DNA of 64,000 nt from Bradyrhizobium jicamae (GTDB lineage: Bacteria > Pseudomonadota > Alphaproteobacteria > Rhizobiales > Xanthobacteraceae): contig NZ_LLXZ01000064.1 in the NCBI RefSeq assembly GCF_001440395.1, forward strand, positions 104,530 through 168,529, written 5' to 3'. The stretch's first letter is position 1. Each line of letters opens with the position of its first letter. This document shows, piece by piece, positions 34,140 through 43,059 of this stretch. Under the pieces are notes generated by a model. It saw only the letters and a program-made list of their open reading frames with translations. It did not search any database and was not told the origin of the DNA. A program made the position numbers and the translations under genes.

Positions 34140-34173
34140 TCATCGATTATTTTTGAATCATAGATTATTCTTG
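34138..34173. repeat. Two tandem 18-bp direct repeats in a divergent promoter region
   Basis: AATCATCGATTATTTTTG (34138-34155) is followed immediately by AATCATAGATTATTCTTG (34156-34173), with 16 of 18 bases equal. Each unit contains a small inverted repeat (AATC..GATT). They lie between the divergent TctC and amidohydrolase genes, so they are good candidates for two helical-face-related binding sites of the GntR protein encoded at 35154. Confidence 0.6.
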
Positions 34174-34198
34174 ACACCTCCGGGCCTCGGCGTCAAAT
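34171..34198 (+). promoter_or_regulatory. Possible sigma-70 promoter for the amidohydrolase-GntR genes
   Basis: TTGACA at 34171-34176 is a consensus -35 hexamer. TCAAAT at 34193-34198 is a weak -10 after a 16-bp spacer. The -35 hexamer overlaps the end of the second 18-bp repeat, which would let a bound repressor block it. The next gene starts at 34233. Confidence 0.4.
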
Positions 34199-34232
34199 CG
34201 TCGGGCGCCCCCGGCCCCGGAAACGCCGAACG

Positions 34233-35126
34233 ATGACCACCTCCGCTCGTCCGACCCATCCATGCCCTGGTCCCGACCGCCGTCCCAAGCGCCCAGCCTT
34301 TGCTGCCCCGCGCGGGGCCTGCGACTGCCACGTGCATGTGTTTGGTCCTCAGGCGGATTATCCCTTCAGCCCGCAGCGCAGTTACACGCCCGAGGACTGC
34401 ACGTTCGAGGATCTCGAGCTGCTGCGTGCGGCTCTTGGCATCGACCGCGCTGTTATCGTGCATGGCGGCGCCCACGGCACCGACAATCGCGTCACGTTGG
34501 CGGCACTCGACCGTGCCCCCGACACGCTGCGCGGCGTCGCTGTGATCCCATCCGGTCTGCCACACACCGATCTTGAGGAGATGCACCGCCGTGGCATGCG
34601 CGGCTGCCGAATGTCGACCGTGGTCAGCGGTGGCGCATCGTTCGACCACCTGGAAGGGCTCGCCAGCGAGACTTTTGACCTCGGTTGGCATCTGGTGCTG
34701 CATTTCAACAAGGCCACCGAACTGGTCGAACTCGCGCCCCGGCTGCACGCGCTACGCAGTCACTTCATGCTCGATCATCTCGCCCGTATCGACGGTCGCG
34801 ATGGCGTCGCTTCGCCGGCGTTCAACACATTGATGCGGCTGCTCGACACCGGCCGCTGCTGGGTCAAGCTTGCGAGCCTTTATCGGCTGTCCGCCGATCC
34901 CTATCCCCATCCGGACATGCTGCCGATGATTGCCAGCGTGGTCGCCCACCGACCCGACCGGGTGATCTGGGGAAGCAATTGGCCGCACCCGATCTGCCCG
35001 GTGCCGATGCCGAACGACGGTGATATCGTTGATTTGATTCCGCTGTGGCTCCCGGACGTGCATATGCAGCGGCAAGTGCTGGTCGACAACCCCGCCGCGC
35101 TGTACGGCTTTCCCCCGATCGACTGA
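34233..35126 (+). CDS. Amidohydrolase-2 family protein, LigI-like (2-pyrone-4,6-dicarboxylate lactonase type)
   Basis: This is a 297-residue TIM-barrel hydrolase. The metal or substrate-binding start is DCHVHVFGP with HxH. HGTDNRVTL, MRGCRM, FMLDHLARI and VIWGSNWPHP follow the LigI-type pattern, including the late Asn/Asp-Trp-Pro-His motif. A close relative is encoded at 53450 in the meta-cleavage cluster. The usual Asp of WGTDWPH is Asn here (WGSNWPH), so the substrate or chemistry may differ. It is probably co-transcribed with the GntR gene 27 nt downstream. Confidence 0.85.
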   Translation: MTTSARPTHPCPGPDRRPKRPAFAAPRGACDCHVHVFGPQADYPFSPQRSYTPEDCTFEDLELLRAALGIDRAVIVHGGAHGTDNRVTLAALDRAPDTLRGVAVIPSGLPHTDLEEMHRRGMRGCRMSTVVSGGASFDHLEGLASETFDLGWHLVLHFNKATELVELAPRLHALRSHFMLDHLARIDGRDGVASPAFNTLMRLLDTGRCWVKLASLYRLSADPYPHPDMLPMIASVVAHRPDRVIWGSNWPHPICPVPMPNDGDIVDLIPLWLPDVHMQRQVLVDNPAALYGFPPID

Positions 35127-35153
35127 ACATGACGCAGACCGACAGGATACACC

Positions 35154-35849
35154 ATGACGGACAGAACGGCCGAGGCTCCGAGCTCCGCAACGCTGTCGTC
35201 CACGCTCGTTGGCCGACTGCGCAACGCAATTATGCGCGGCGACCTGATGCCTGGCACCAGGCTTAACCTCGACCGCATGCGCGCGAGCTTCGGCGTCAGC
35301 CTGAGCCCGTTGCGCGAGGCATTGTGCCGGCTCGAGAACGACGGCCTCGTCACCATCGTCGATCAACGCGGCTATCGGGTAACGCCGGTATCAGCAGAAA
35401 ACCTGGCGGAAGTTATCCGGCTTCGCGTCGAGCTTGAGGGCATGGCGCTAAGGGAAGCAATACAGCACGGCGACATCGCGTGGGAAGGTCGGATCCTGGC
35501 TGCGCTGCATCAGCTCAACCGCTGCAAGCGCAGTGCGCGTTCCTCGATCGAAGAGCAAGAGGTATGGGAGCTCGCCCACCGTGCGTTCCATGCCGAGTTG
35601 ATTGCCGCATGCCGCATGCCGCTGCTGCAGCAATTTTGCGCTACGCTGCACGACCAGAGTGATCGGTATCGTCGCATCTTCCTGAAAACGCATACCCCGG
35701 ACCGGAACGTGGCGGAGGAACACGCCGCCATCGCCGACGCCGTCATCAAGCGACGCGTTCGCGAAGCCAGCGCCATTTTGCGTGCCCATATCGAGCGTAC
35801 CGGCCGAAATATCCAGACCGCGCTTGATCACGGCCTTTGCAGCACATGA
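35154..35849 (+). CDS. GntR-family regulator (FCD/FadR subfamily)
   Basis: This is a 231-residue regulator. The winged helix occupies residues 10-75 (TLVGRLRNAIMRGDLMPGT, LDRMRASFGVSLSPLREAL, LENDGLVTIVDQRGYRV). The helical FCD effector domain follows (AEVIRLRVELEGMALREA, WELAHRAFHAELIAAC, EEHAAIADAVIKRR) with the His and Asp residues that bind metal in this subfamily. It probably controls the adjacent amidohydrolase and the divergent TctC-CMD genes through the 18-bp repeats. Confidence 0.92.
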   Translation: MTDRTAEAPSSATLSSTLVGRLRNAIMRGDLMPGTRLNLDRMRASFGVSLSPLREALCRLENDGLVTIVDQRGYRVTPVSAENLAEVIRLRVELEGMALREAIQHGDIAWEGRILAALHQLNRCKRSARSSIEEQEVWELAHRAFHAELIAACRMPLLQQFCATLHDQSDRYRRIFLKTHTPDRNVAEEHAAIADAVIKRRVREASAILRAHIERTGRNIQTALDHGLCST

Positions 35850-35939
35850 TGAACTTGCGCAGTGCCACCTGCTCGTTTTCGTGGCGGGACCATCAGGTCC
35901 CCGGCGGCTCAGCGTCCTTTCTGCCAAGCAAGCGATCCC

Positions 35940-36788
35940 TCAAACCCACCTCTTCCGCCGCCGGTACGACTTGATGTCGCGAAAGCTCTTGCGGCCTTCG
36001 GAAGACATCCCGAGATAGAACTCCTTGACGTCCTTGTTGTCCGCCAAGGCCTTGGCCGGCCCGTCCATCATGATGCGGCCGCTTTCCAGGATGTAGCCGT
36101 AGTCGGCGTATTTCAGGGCCACGTTGGTGTTCTGCTCGGCCAGCAGGATGCTGACGCCCTCCTTCTGGTTGAGGTCGCGGACGATCTCAAAAATCTCCGC
36201 CACGATCTGCGGGGCGAGGCCCATCGACGGCTCGTCCAGCAGCAGCATGTTCGGCTTCGCCATCATGGCGCGGCCGATCGCCGTCATCTGCTGTTCGCCG
36301 CCTGACGTGTAGCCTGCCAGGCTGCTCCGTCGCACCTTCAGGCGTGGGAAATAGGCGTAGACCTTGTCCAGCGCGTCGCGCAGTTCCGCGCCCCTGATGG
36401 GCCGCGTATAGGCGCCGGTGATCAGGTTCTCCTCGACGGTGAGATGGCCGAAGCAGTGTCGCCCTTCCATCACCTGCACCATCCCCATGCCGACGAGATC
36501 GCCGGGGGTTAGCTGGTCGGTACGCTCGCCGCGGAACTCGATCGAGCCCTTGGTCACTGCCCCGCGCTCGGAAGCAAGCAATGTCGAGATAGATTTCAGC
36601 GTCGTACTCTTGCCGGCGCCGTTGCCGCCGAGCAGAGCGACGATCCCACCTTGCGGAACCTCGAGCGACACGCCGCGCAGCACGAGGATCACGTGGTCGT
36701 AGATCACCTCGATGTTCTTCACGGCCAGAATCGGGCCGGCGCCGGTGGCGGCGGGACGATCGGCAGCCGATTTCACGGCGACGTTCAT
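35940..36788 (-). CDS. livF: ABC transporter ATPase (LivF-like)
   Basis: This is a 282-residue ABC ATPase and the last gene of the second Liv operon. Walker A is GGNGAGKST, the signature is TSGGEQQM, Walker B is MLLLDEPS, and LLAEQNTNVAL marks the LivF type. The C-terminal tail SSEGRKSFRDIKSYRRRKRW closely matches that of the LivF at 18941, so the two belong to the same specialised subgroup. About 80 nt separate it from the binding-protein gene upstream. Confidence 0.93.
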   Translation of the reverse strand: MNVAVKSAADRPAATGAGPILAVKNIEVIYDHVILVLRGVSLEVPQGGIVALLGGNGAGKSTTLKSISTLLASERGAVTKGSIEFRGERTDQLTPGDLVGMGMVQVMEGRHCFGHLTVEENLITGAYTRPIRGAELRDALDKVYAYFPRLKVRRSSLAGYTSGGEQQMTAIGRAMMAKPNMLLLDEPSMGLAPQIVAEIFEIVRDLNQKEGVSILLAEQNTNVALKYADYGYILESGRIMMDGPAKALADNKDVKEFYLGMSSEGRKSFRDIKSYRRRKRWV

Positions 36789-36868
36789 GGCGATTTACCT
36801 CGGTAAGACTTCGCAGAGTTGGAGGGTGGAAGGGCACGGCCCTCCCACCCGACGCCTTGTTCAGCCGA

Positions 36869-38236
36869 TCAGTTCGGGCAGTCGCGCAAAGTGATGTTGT
36901 TTTCCTTGGCGTACTTTTCCGCGGAATCCTCGATCAGCTGGCGAATAAACTTCGGATCGTTTGCTCCCAGCCAATCCTTGCTCACGATCTGGAACTTGTT
37001 GCCGTCCCACTGCATCATGTGGAAGGTGCCGGCACCCTCGTGGTTGCGGCAGGTCAGCTTGTACGGCGGAATCATGCCGTCGATGCCGAGCTCCTTGCGC
37101 CTCGCCTCGCTAGTGTAATCGAGCGCTTCGTAGCCGTCGCGGAATTCCGCACCGGTGACCGGCTTGCCTACCTTGTTATGTATCCTTTGCGCATTACGCA
37201 GCGCCTCGACGTAGTTGACCGCCGCGATGACCCCGCGATTGTAGTAGATCGTACCGACGCGGGCCGGATTCTGCATATTGCCCTTACCTGCACCTCCGCT
37301 GTACAGGACCTTCTCGATGTCGGCGATCAGCGGGAACTGCTTGCCCGGCAAGACCATCGCGACAACATGGGTGTCCTTCGCCTGCGCGCCGCCGGCGATC
37401 ATGTCTTCTTCGGCGCCGCCGAAGGTGACGAAGATGATCTTGTTGCGCGGGAAGCCGACGCGCGCCGCACTCGTGATGGCCGTGCCGCTCATGCCGGCGC
37501 CCGCGCCCCAGAACGTAACCCAGTCGGCCTTCGCCTGGCGGATCTGCAGCCATTGCGACTGCTGTTCCAGGCCCGGAGGAGCAATCGGGATTTCAATCAG
37601 GTTGACGCCCCAGTCTTTCGCGATCTGGCGCATCGCCGGCAAAGGCTCGCGGCCGTAAGCGGTATCGATGTGAAGGTGGACGATCGTCTTGCCCTTCATC
37701 TTGTCGATGCCGCCTTCCTTCTGCTGGATGAAGTTCAGCTTCATGGCGATCTGCGACCAGTAATTGGCGGTCGCGCCGAACACCCACGGCCAGACGCGAC
37801 CGTCGGCGGCGTCGGTACGGCCGTAACCGGCCTGCGCCAGCACCACGTTGTCGGCTGCCACGCGGCCGATCACCGCGTAGGCCAGCGGCGTGCCGTAGGG
37901 ATCCCACAGCAGCATCTTCTGATCGCCTCTGTTCAGAAGGCGCTGGTAACATTCGACGCTGCGGGCCGCGTTGTATTCCGTCTCGCACTCTTCGTAGACG
38001 AGCTTCACGCCGTTCACGCCGCCGTGCTTGATGTTGACGTAATTCAGATAGTCGATAACCCCGCCGAAAATACCGGTGCCCATGGCGTTGTAGGGACCGA
38101 CGCGCATGCTTGCCACCGGGAAATACTGTTCTGGCTGCTGGGCCATCGTTGGCGTGGACACAATTGCCGCCGCCATGATGGCGCCCGCAGCCGCGACACC
38201 GGACAACCCCCGGCGCAGTATGTTCTTGCTAGACAT
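36869..38236 (-). CDS. ABC transporter periplasmic substrate-binding protein (type 1 fold)
   Basis: This is a 455-residue exported protein; the ATG at 38236 has GGGAGGAACAAGG before it. The signal peptide (LSGVAAAGAIMAAAIVSTPTMA) is clear. The mature protein starts QQPEQYFPVASMRVGPYNAMG, and YEECETEYNAARSVECYQRLL is the conserved early segment of large LivK-like receptors found with acyl-CoA synthetase operons. At about 430 mature residues it is longer than a classical LivK (about 350). The longer frame to 39205 reads through the LivM gene and is not real. The ligand is probably an aromatic or fatty acid. Confidence 0.92.
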   Translation of the reverse strand: MSSKNILRRGLSGVAAAGAIMAAAIVSTPTMAQQPEQYFPVASMRVGPYNAMGTGIFGGVIDYLNYVNIKHGGVNGVKLVYEECETEYNAARSVECYQRLLNRGDQKMLLWDPYGTPLAYAVIGRVAADNVVLAQAGYGRTDAADGRVWPWVFGATANYWSQIAMKLNFIQQKEGGIDKMKGKTIVHLHIDTAYGREPLPAMRQIAKDWGVNLIEIPIAPPGLEQQSQWLQIRQAKADWVTFWGAGAGMSGTAITSAARVGFPRNKIIFVTFGGAEEDMIAGGAQAKDTHVVAMVLPGKQFPLIADIEKVLYSGGAGKGNMQNPARVGTIYYNRGVIAAVNYVEALRNAQRIHNKVGKPVTGAEFRDGYEALDYTSEARRKELGIDGMIPPYKLTCRNHEGAGTFHMMQWDGNKFQIVSKDWLGANDPKFIRQLIEDSAEKYAKENNITLRDCPN

Positions 38237-38301
38237 CCTTGTTCCTCCCGACGTTGCGATTAGTGACATGTGTACCGTTTCTTGTTGATGCGCCGAATCA
38301 T

Positions 38302-39366
38302 CTAGTGCTTGAACGGCCACAAGCGCAGCCGCTCCTTTGTTAGCTGCCAGACCCGCGCGAGCCCCAGCGGCTCGTAAATCAGGAATGTGATAATCATCAC
38401 CCCGAAGATGACTTGCTCCACCGCCGAGATCACGCCCGCGTCGACGGACTGACCGAAAACGCCGTGGAAGAAGACGTTGAGGAAAATCGGCATGAGCAGG
38501 ATGAAGCCTGCGCCGAGGAAAGATCCCATGATCGTTCCGAGGCCGCCGATGATGACCATGAACAAGATTCGGAATGACAGCTCGATCGTGAACGCAGAGG
38601 GCTCGACCGTTTGAAGATAGGCGAATGCAAACAGCGCGCCGCCAACGCCGCAGTAGAATGAGCTGATCGCAAATGCCTGCAGCTTGGTGCGCAGCAGCGA
38701 CAGTCCCATCGCCTCGGCGGCGACGTCCATGTCGCGCACCGCCATCCAGCCGCGGCCGACGCTGCCACGGGCCATGTTCTTGGCCAGCAGCGCCAGCACC
38801 GCGACGATCGCCAGCACCACCCAGTATTTCTCGCGGGGACTGGCGAAGTTGTGGCCGAACATGATGATCGGCTGCGCGGTGATGACGCCAGCCGGATCGT
38901 AGTTCTTGAACCAGGGAAACTTGTCGAGCGCCCAGACGATGAAGAACTGCGAAGCTAGCGTTGCAACCGCCAGATACAGCCCTCGGATGCGCAGGCTCGG
39001 CAACCCGAAGACGATGCCGACCAGCGCGGCGCATACGCCGGAAAGCGCAACCGCGACCACGAAGGGAATGCCCTCGACGCGCAGGATCAGGTTGTAGCAG
39101 GCGAAGGCCCCCACCGCCATGAAGCCCGCCGATCCCAGCGAAAGCTGGCCGGCATAGCCCATCAGGATGTTCTGCCCGAGCGCCACCAGCGACAGCACGA
39201 GCCATGGAATGAGAATAGCGCTCAGCCAGTAGGCGTTGGCGACGAAGGGCAGCAGCACCGCCGCGATCAAGATGATGGCGATGCCGATGCGGTCCTGGCG
39301 CAGCGGAAAGATCTGCGAGTCCTGCGCGTAGGAGGTGCGAAACTGACCGGCTTCTCGGTAGAACAT
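38302..39366 (-). CDS. livM: ABC transporter permease (LivM-like)
   Basis: This is a 354-residue inner-membrane permease with GQNILMGYAGQLSLGSAGFM, LRIRGLYLAVATLASQFF, the coupling loop VGRGWMAVRDMDVAAEAMGL, and IIGGLGTIMGSFLGA. A GGAGAT motif precedes the ATG. The gene lies between the livH and binding-protein genes of the leftward operon, 27 nt after livH. Confidence 0.92.
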   Translation of the reverse strand: MFYREAGQFRTSYAQDSQIFPLRQDRIGIAIILIAAVLLPFVANAYWLSAILIPWLVLSLVALGQNILMGYAGQLSLGSAGFMAVGAFACYNLILRVEGIPFVVAVALSGVCAALVGIVFGLPSLRIRGLYLAVATLASQFFIVWALDKFPWFKNYDPAGVITAQPIIMFGHNFASPREKYWVVLAIVAVLALLAKNMARGSVGRGWMAVRDMDVAAEAMGLSLLRTKLQAFAISSFYCGVGGALFAFAYLQTVEPSAFTIELSFRILFMVIIGGLGTIMGSFLGAGFILLMPIFLNVFFHGVFGQSVDAGVISAVEQVIFGVMIITFLIYEPLGLARVWQLTKERLRLWPFKH

Positions 39367-39393
39367 TAAGGATATCTCCAGTTTGCCGGATCG

Positions 39394-40296
39394 TTAGACG
39401 CGCCGAATGATTTTTTCGCCGAACAGGCCTTCGGGCCGCACCAGCAGGAACAGAACGGCCAGGACGTATGGAAACCAGACTTCAACGCCGCCGCCGAATT
39501 TTGGACCGATATAGACTTCGACAACCTTTTCAGACGCTCCCACCAGAAGCCCGGCGACGATCACTCCGGGGACCGAGGTGAAGCCGCCGATAATCAGGAC
39601 GGGCAGCGCCTTCAGCGCCACCCACACCAGCGCAAACTGCACACCGCTGCGCGCGCCCCACAACATGCCTGCAACCAGCGCAACGACGCCAGCAGTCGCC
39701 CAAACGAGCATCCAGATATGCTTGAGCGGGATGCCGATCGAGAGCGCCGCCGTATGGTCGTCTGCCACCGCACGCAAGCCACGGCCGACCTTGGTACGTG
39801 AAAACAGCAGCGCCAGCGAAGCCACCATCACGGACGCGACGATGCCGGCCGTGATGTCGAGCTGGCTGATCAGCATGCCGGTCTTGTCCATGACCCAGTT
39901 GATCGGCTCGTCGCGGATACCGAGATCGAGGTTTCGGACGTCCACGCCCCACGCGAGCTGCGCGACCCCCTCGATTACGAACGAAAGGCCGATTGTCGCC
40001 ATCAACAGGGTGTCTTCGCTCTGGCTCACCAGCGGGCGCAGCACGAAACGCTCGGTTGCCATGCCGACAAGCACCATCACGCCGATGGCGACCGGCAGCG
40101 CCGCCCAGAACGGCAGCCCGAGCTCCATAACGCCGACGAAGGTAAGGACGGCGAAGAACACCATCGCGCCTTGCGCGAAATTGAACACCGACGAGGCCTT
40201 GTAGATCAGCACGAAGCCGAGCGCGACGAGCGAATACATGATCCCCGACAGCAGGCCGCCGACCAGAACCTCAATGAAAAACCAAATGTCCGGCAT
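39394..40296 (-). CDS. livH: ABC transporter permease (LivH-like)
   Basis: This is a 300-residue inner-membrane permease. It shows VLVGGLLSGIMYSLVALGFV, SSVFNFAQGAMV after the first helix, RTKVGRGLRAVADDHTAALSI in the ATPase-contact loop, and LIIGGFTSVPGVIVAGLLVG. GAGGAATCGCA precedes the ATG. It starts 9 nt after the livG stop. Confidence 0.92.
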   Translation of the reverse strand: MPDIWFFIEVLVGGLLSGIMYSLVALGFVLIYKASSVFNFAQGAMVFFAVLTFVGVMELGLPFWAALPVAIGVMVLVGMATERFVLRPLVSQSEDTLLMATIGLSFVIEGVAQLAWGVDVRNLDLGIRDEPINWVMDKTGMLISQLDITAGIVASVMVASLALLFSRTKVGRGLRAVADDHTAALSIGIPLKHIWMLVWATAGVVALVAGMLWGARSGVQFALVWVALKALPVLIIGGFTSVPGVIVAGLLVGASEKVVEVYIGPKFGGGVEVWFPYVLAVLFLLVRPEGLFGEKIIRRV

Positions 40297-40305
40297 TGCG
40301 ATTCC

Positions 40306-41130
40306 TCAGTGGGCCACGCCAAGATAGGCGTCGATTACATCCTGGTTGGACCGCACCTCATCGGGCGTGCCGTCTCCGATCTTCTTGCCGTAGTCGAGCA
40401 CGACGACGCGATCGGAGATGTCCATCACCACGCCCATGTCGTGCTCGATCAGCACGACGGTGGTGCCGTAGTGGTCGTTGACGTCGAGGATGAAGCGGCA
40501 CATGTCCTGCTTCTCCTCGATGTTCATGCCGGCCATCGGCTCGTCGAGCAGCAATATCTTCGGCTCGGCTGCAAGCGCCCGGCCAAGCTCCACCCGCTTC
40601 TGCAGGCCGTAGGGAAGGCGCGAAACCGGGGTCTTGCGGATGTGCTCGATCTCGAGGAATTCGATGATCTCTTCGACCACGGCACGGTTCTCGGTTTCCT
40701 CCCGACGGGCACGGGGCAACTGCAAGGCCACTTCCAGGAAAGTTGCGTGCGTACGCAAAATGCGGCCGGCCATGATGTTGTCGAGCACCGACATGCCGCG
40801 GAACAGCGCGATGTTCTGGAAGGTGCGCGCGATGCCGAGATGGGCAGCGTGTGTCGGTGTCATTTCCGACAACCGTTCGCCGGCGACGGTGATGCTGCCT
40901 TCCTGCGGCACATAGATGCCGTTGATGACATTGAGCATCGAGCTCTTGCCGGCGCCGTTCGGACCGATGATGGCGCGAACCTCGTGCTCGAGCACGTTGA
41001 AAGAGATATTGGTCAGCGCCTGCACGCCGCCGAACCGCAGCGAGATCGATTCAAGCTCTAGGACCGGCGGACCGAAGGGAAAGGCGCGTTCGGCGGATTG
41101 CAGAATGGAGGATGGCACGGTAATCGTCAT
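40306..41130 (-). CDS. livG: ABC transporter ATPase (LivG-like)
   Basis: This is a 274-residue ABC ATPase with Walker A GPNGAGKSS, Q-loop ARTFQNIALF, signature LPYGLQKRVE, Walker B ILLLDEPMAG and switch His LIEHDMGVVM. It lies 3 nt after the acyl-CoA synthetase stop, so the synthetase and the transporter are one transcriptional unit, as in the first operon but in a different gene order. Confidence 0.93.
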   Translation of the reverse strand: MTITVPSSILQSAERAFPFGPPVLELESISLRFGGVQALTNISFNVLEHEVRAIIGPNGAGKSSMLNVINGIYVPQEGSITVAGERLSEMTPTHAAHLGIARTFQNIALFRGMSVLDNIMAGRILRTHATFLEVALQLPRARREETENRAVVEEIIEFLEIEHIRKTPVSRLPYGLQKRVELGRALAAEPKILLLDEPMAGMNIEEKQDMCRFILDVNDHYGTTVVLIEHDMGVVMDISDRVVVLDYGKKIGDGTPDEVRSNQDVIDAYLGVAH

Positions 41131-41133
41131 GTT

Positions 41134-43059
41134 TCAGGCAACTTTCCGGGTCTGCGCGGGCGCCGTGACTTTCGCGTCGCGGATTTTCACTTCATCGGGT
41201 TCTGCGCCGAAGCGTACACCGGCGTGGCCGCTGTACATCGCGTCAACCAGCGCACGGTATTGCTCGGCGATGACATGACGCCGTAGCTTGCCGGTGCGCG
41301 TGAGGGCGCCGTCATCGGCGCTCAACTCCCTGCCCAGAATGGTAAAGCGGTGGATCTGCGATTGCGCCAGCAGCGGCTCAGACGCGAGTTGCGCATTCAC
41401 CTTGGCGATGCAATCCGCAATCAACGCATAGACCTCATCATGCGCGGCGAGATCGGCGTGTCCGATGTAGGAAACGCCCTGCCTGTCAGCCCAGCGGCCG
41501 GCGGCGGCCATCTCGATGTCGATCAGTGCGCACACCATGTCGCGCCCGTCCCCGAACACGACGGCTTCCCTGATGTAGGGCAGGAACTTCAGCTTGTTTT
41601 CGATCACCCGCGGTGCATAGGGCGAGCCGTCCTTTAGCGCGCCGACATACGCCATGCGATCGATGATCCGCAGCTGTCCGTCCTGGTCGAGGTCGCCGGC
41701 GTCGCCCGTGTGAAACCAGCCTTCGGCGTTCTTCGCCCGCGCCGTCATTTCGGAGTCGGCGTGGTATTCCCTGAAAAGACCGGGCGAACGCACCAGGATC
41801 TCGCGCTGCGGCGTCAGTTTCAGCTCCACGCCTTCGAGTGGAGCCCCCACCGTATCCGGCTTGATGACGCCGTCGCGCTGCATGGCGACGAAGAAACCGG
41901 TCTCGGTCGAGCCGTAGAGTTGCTTCAGATTGATCCCGAGCGTGCGGAAGAACATCAGGAGATCGGGATCAATCGCGTCGCTCGCCGAGTAGGCCACGCG
42001 CACCTTGCTCATGCCGAGCATGTCGCGCAGCGGGCCGCGGATCAGGAGATCGCTCGCCAGCGACAGCACGCGATCGCCAACGGAAACGGCCTTGCCGGCA
42101 AGCCGCTGCTCGCTCATCCGTGCGCCAACCGCCATGCAGGAGCGATAAAGCCACTGCTTGAAGCCGCCGGTCTCCTCGATCCGAAGCGACACCTGCTTGA
42201 GCAGCGCCTCCAGCACGCGCGGCGTGACGAGCAGGTATGTCGGGCCCATCTCACGCATGTCTGACAGCATGGTGTCGGGGGATTCGGGGCAACAGATGCA
42301 GTAACCGACCACCATCGGCTGGACGTAGCCGAACAGGATCTGGCCGATCCACCCCGGCGGAAGATAGGCCATCGCCACGTCGGTGTCTTTCAACTCTCCT
42401 ATTGCCGCGGCCAGACGCGCACGATCGATCAGCGCGGCATAGGCGAGAACGACGCCCTTGGCAGGGCCGGTCGTGCCCGATGTGAAGAACAGAAATGCCG
42501 AATCCTCACCCTTGCCGCTCGCCACCTCTCCTTGCAGGAAGTCGGGCTTCTGCGCGGCGAGCTCCCTGCCCTCCTGCAGGAGCGCGTCGTAGCTGACGAG
42601 CTGCGGCTGCTTGTAATGGCGCATGCCGCGGTCCTTGTCGTAGACGATGCATCGAACCGTGGGGCAGCGCGGCAATATTTCGAGCAGCTTGTCGACCTGC
42701 TCCTGGTTTTCGGCAAAGACGTGGGTAACTTGCGCGCGCTGGATCGAGGTCGCGATCTCGTCAGCCGTCGCATCCTGATAGAGCGGCACCACGATGGCGC
42801 CGAGCCACTGCGCCGCGCACATCGCCACATACAGCCGCGGCCGATTGTCGCCCAGCAAGGCGACATGCGCACCGCGCTGCAAGCCTCGCTCCGATGCTGC
42901 TACTGCAAGCGCCGCAGCTTCCTCGCCCAGTTCGCGCCAGGTGATGGTGCGCCAGATGCCGCGGTTCTTTTCACGGATGGCCGGACGTTCACCTCGCTCG
43001 CGAGAGTGATGCAGGAGCAGCTTTGGAAAAGTATCCAAGCCGGAAGTCCCAGTTGTCAT
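41134..43059 (-). CDS. Long-chain-type acyl-CoA synthetase (AMP-forming)
   Basis: This is a 641-residue ANL ligase from the ATG at 43059 (MTTGTSGLDTF), with GGGGAAAAG upstream; a longer frame to 43122 has no support. The P-loop is FFTSGTTGPAKGVVL, the adenylate motif is KQLYGSTETGFF, the hinge region is WFHTGDAGDLDQDGQ, and the C-terminal segment is LTRTGKLRRHVIAEQY. It leads the leftward operon synthetase-livG-livH-livM-receptor-livF. Like its counterpart at 20580, it is likely to trap the imported acid as a CoA ester. Confidence 0.92.
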   Translation of the reverse strand: MTTGTSGLDTFPKLLLHHSRERGERPAIREKNRGIWRTITWRELGEEAAALAVAASERGLQRGAHVALLGDNRPRLYVAMCAAQWLGAIVVPLYQDATADEIATSIQRAQVTHVFAENQEQVDKLLEILPRCPTVRCIVYDKDRGMRHYKQPQLVSYDALLQEGRELAAQKPDFLQGEVASGKGEDSAFLFFTSGTTGPAKGVVLAYAALIDRARLAAAIGELKDTDVAMAYLPPGWIGQILFGYVQPMVVGYCICCPESPDTMLSDMREMGPTYLLVTPRVLEALLKQVSLRIEETGGFKQWLYRSCMAVGARMSEQRLAGKAVSVGDRVLSLASDLLIRGPLRDMLGMSKVRVAYSASDAIDPDLLMFFRTLGINLKQLYGSTETGFFVAMQRDGVIKPDTVGAPLEGVELKLTPQREILVRSPGLFREYHADSEMTARAKNAEGWFHTGDAGDLDQDGQLRIIDRMAYVGALKDGSPYAPRVIENKLKFLPYIREAVVFGDGRDMVCALIDIEMAAAGRWADRQGVSYIGHADLAAHDEVYALIADCIAKVNAQLASEPLLAQSQIHRFTILGRELSADDGALTRTGKLRRHVIAEQYRALVDAMYSGHAGVRFGAEPDEVKIRDAKVTAPAQTRKVA

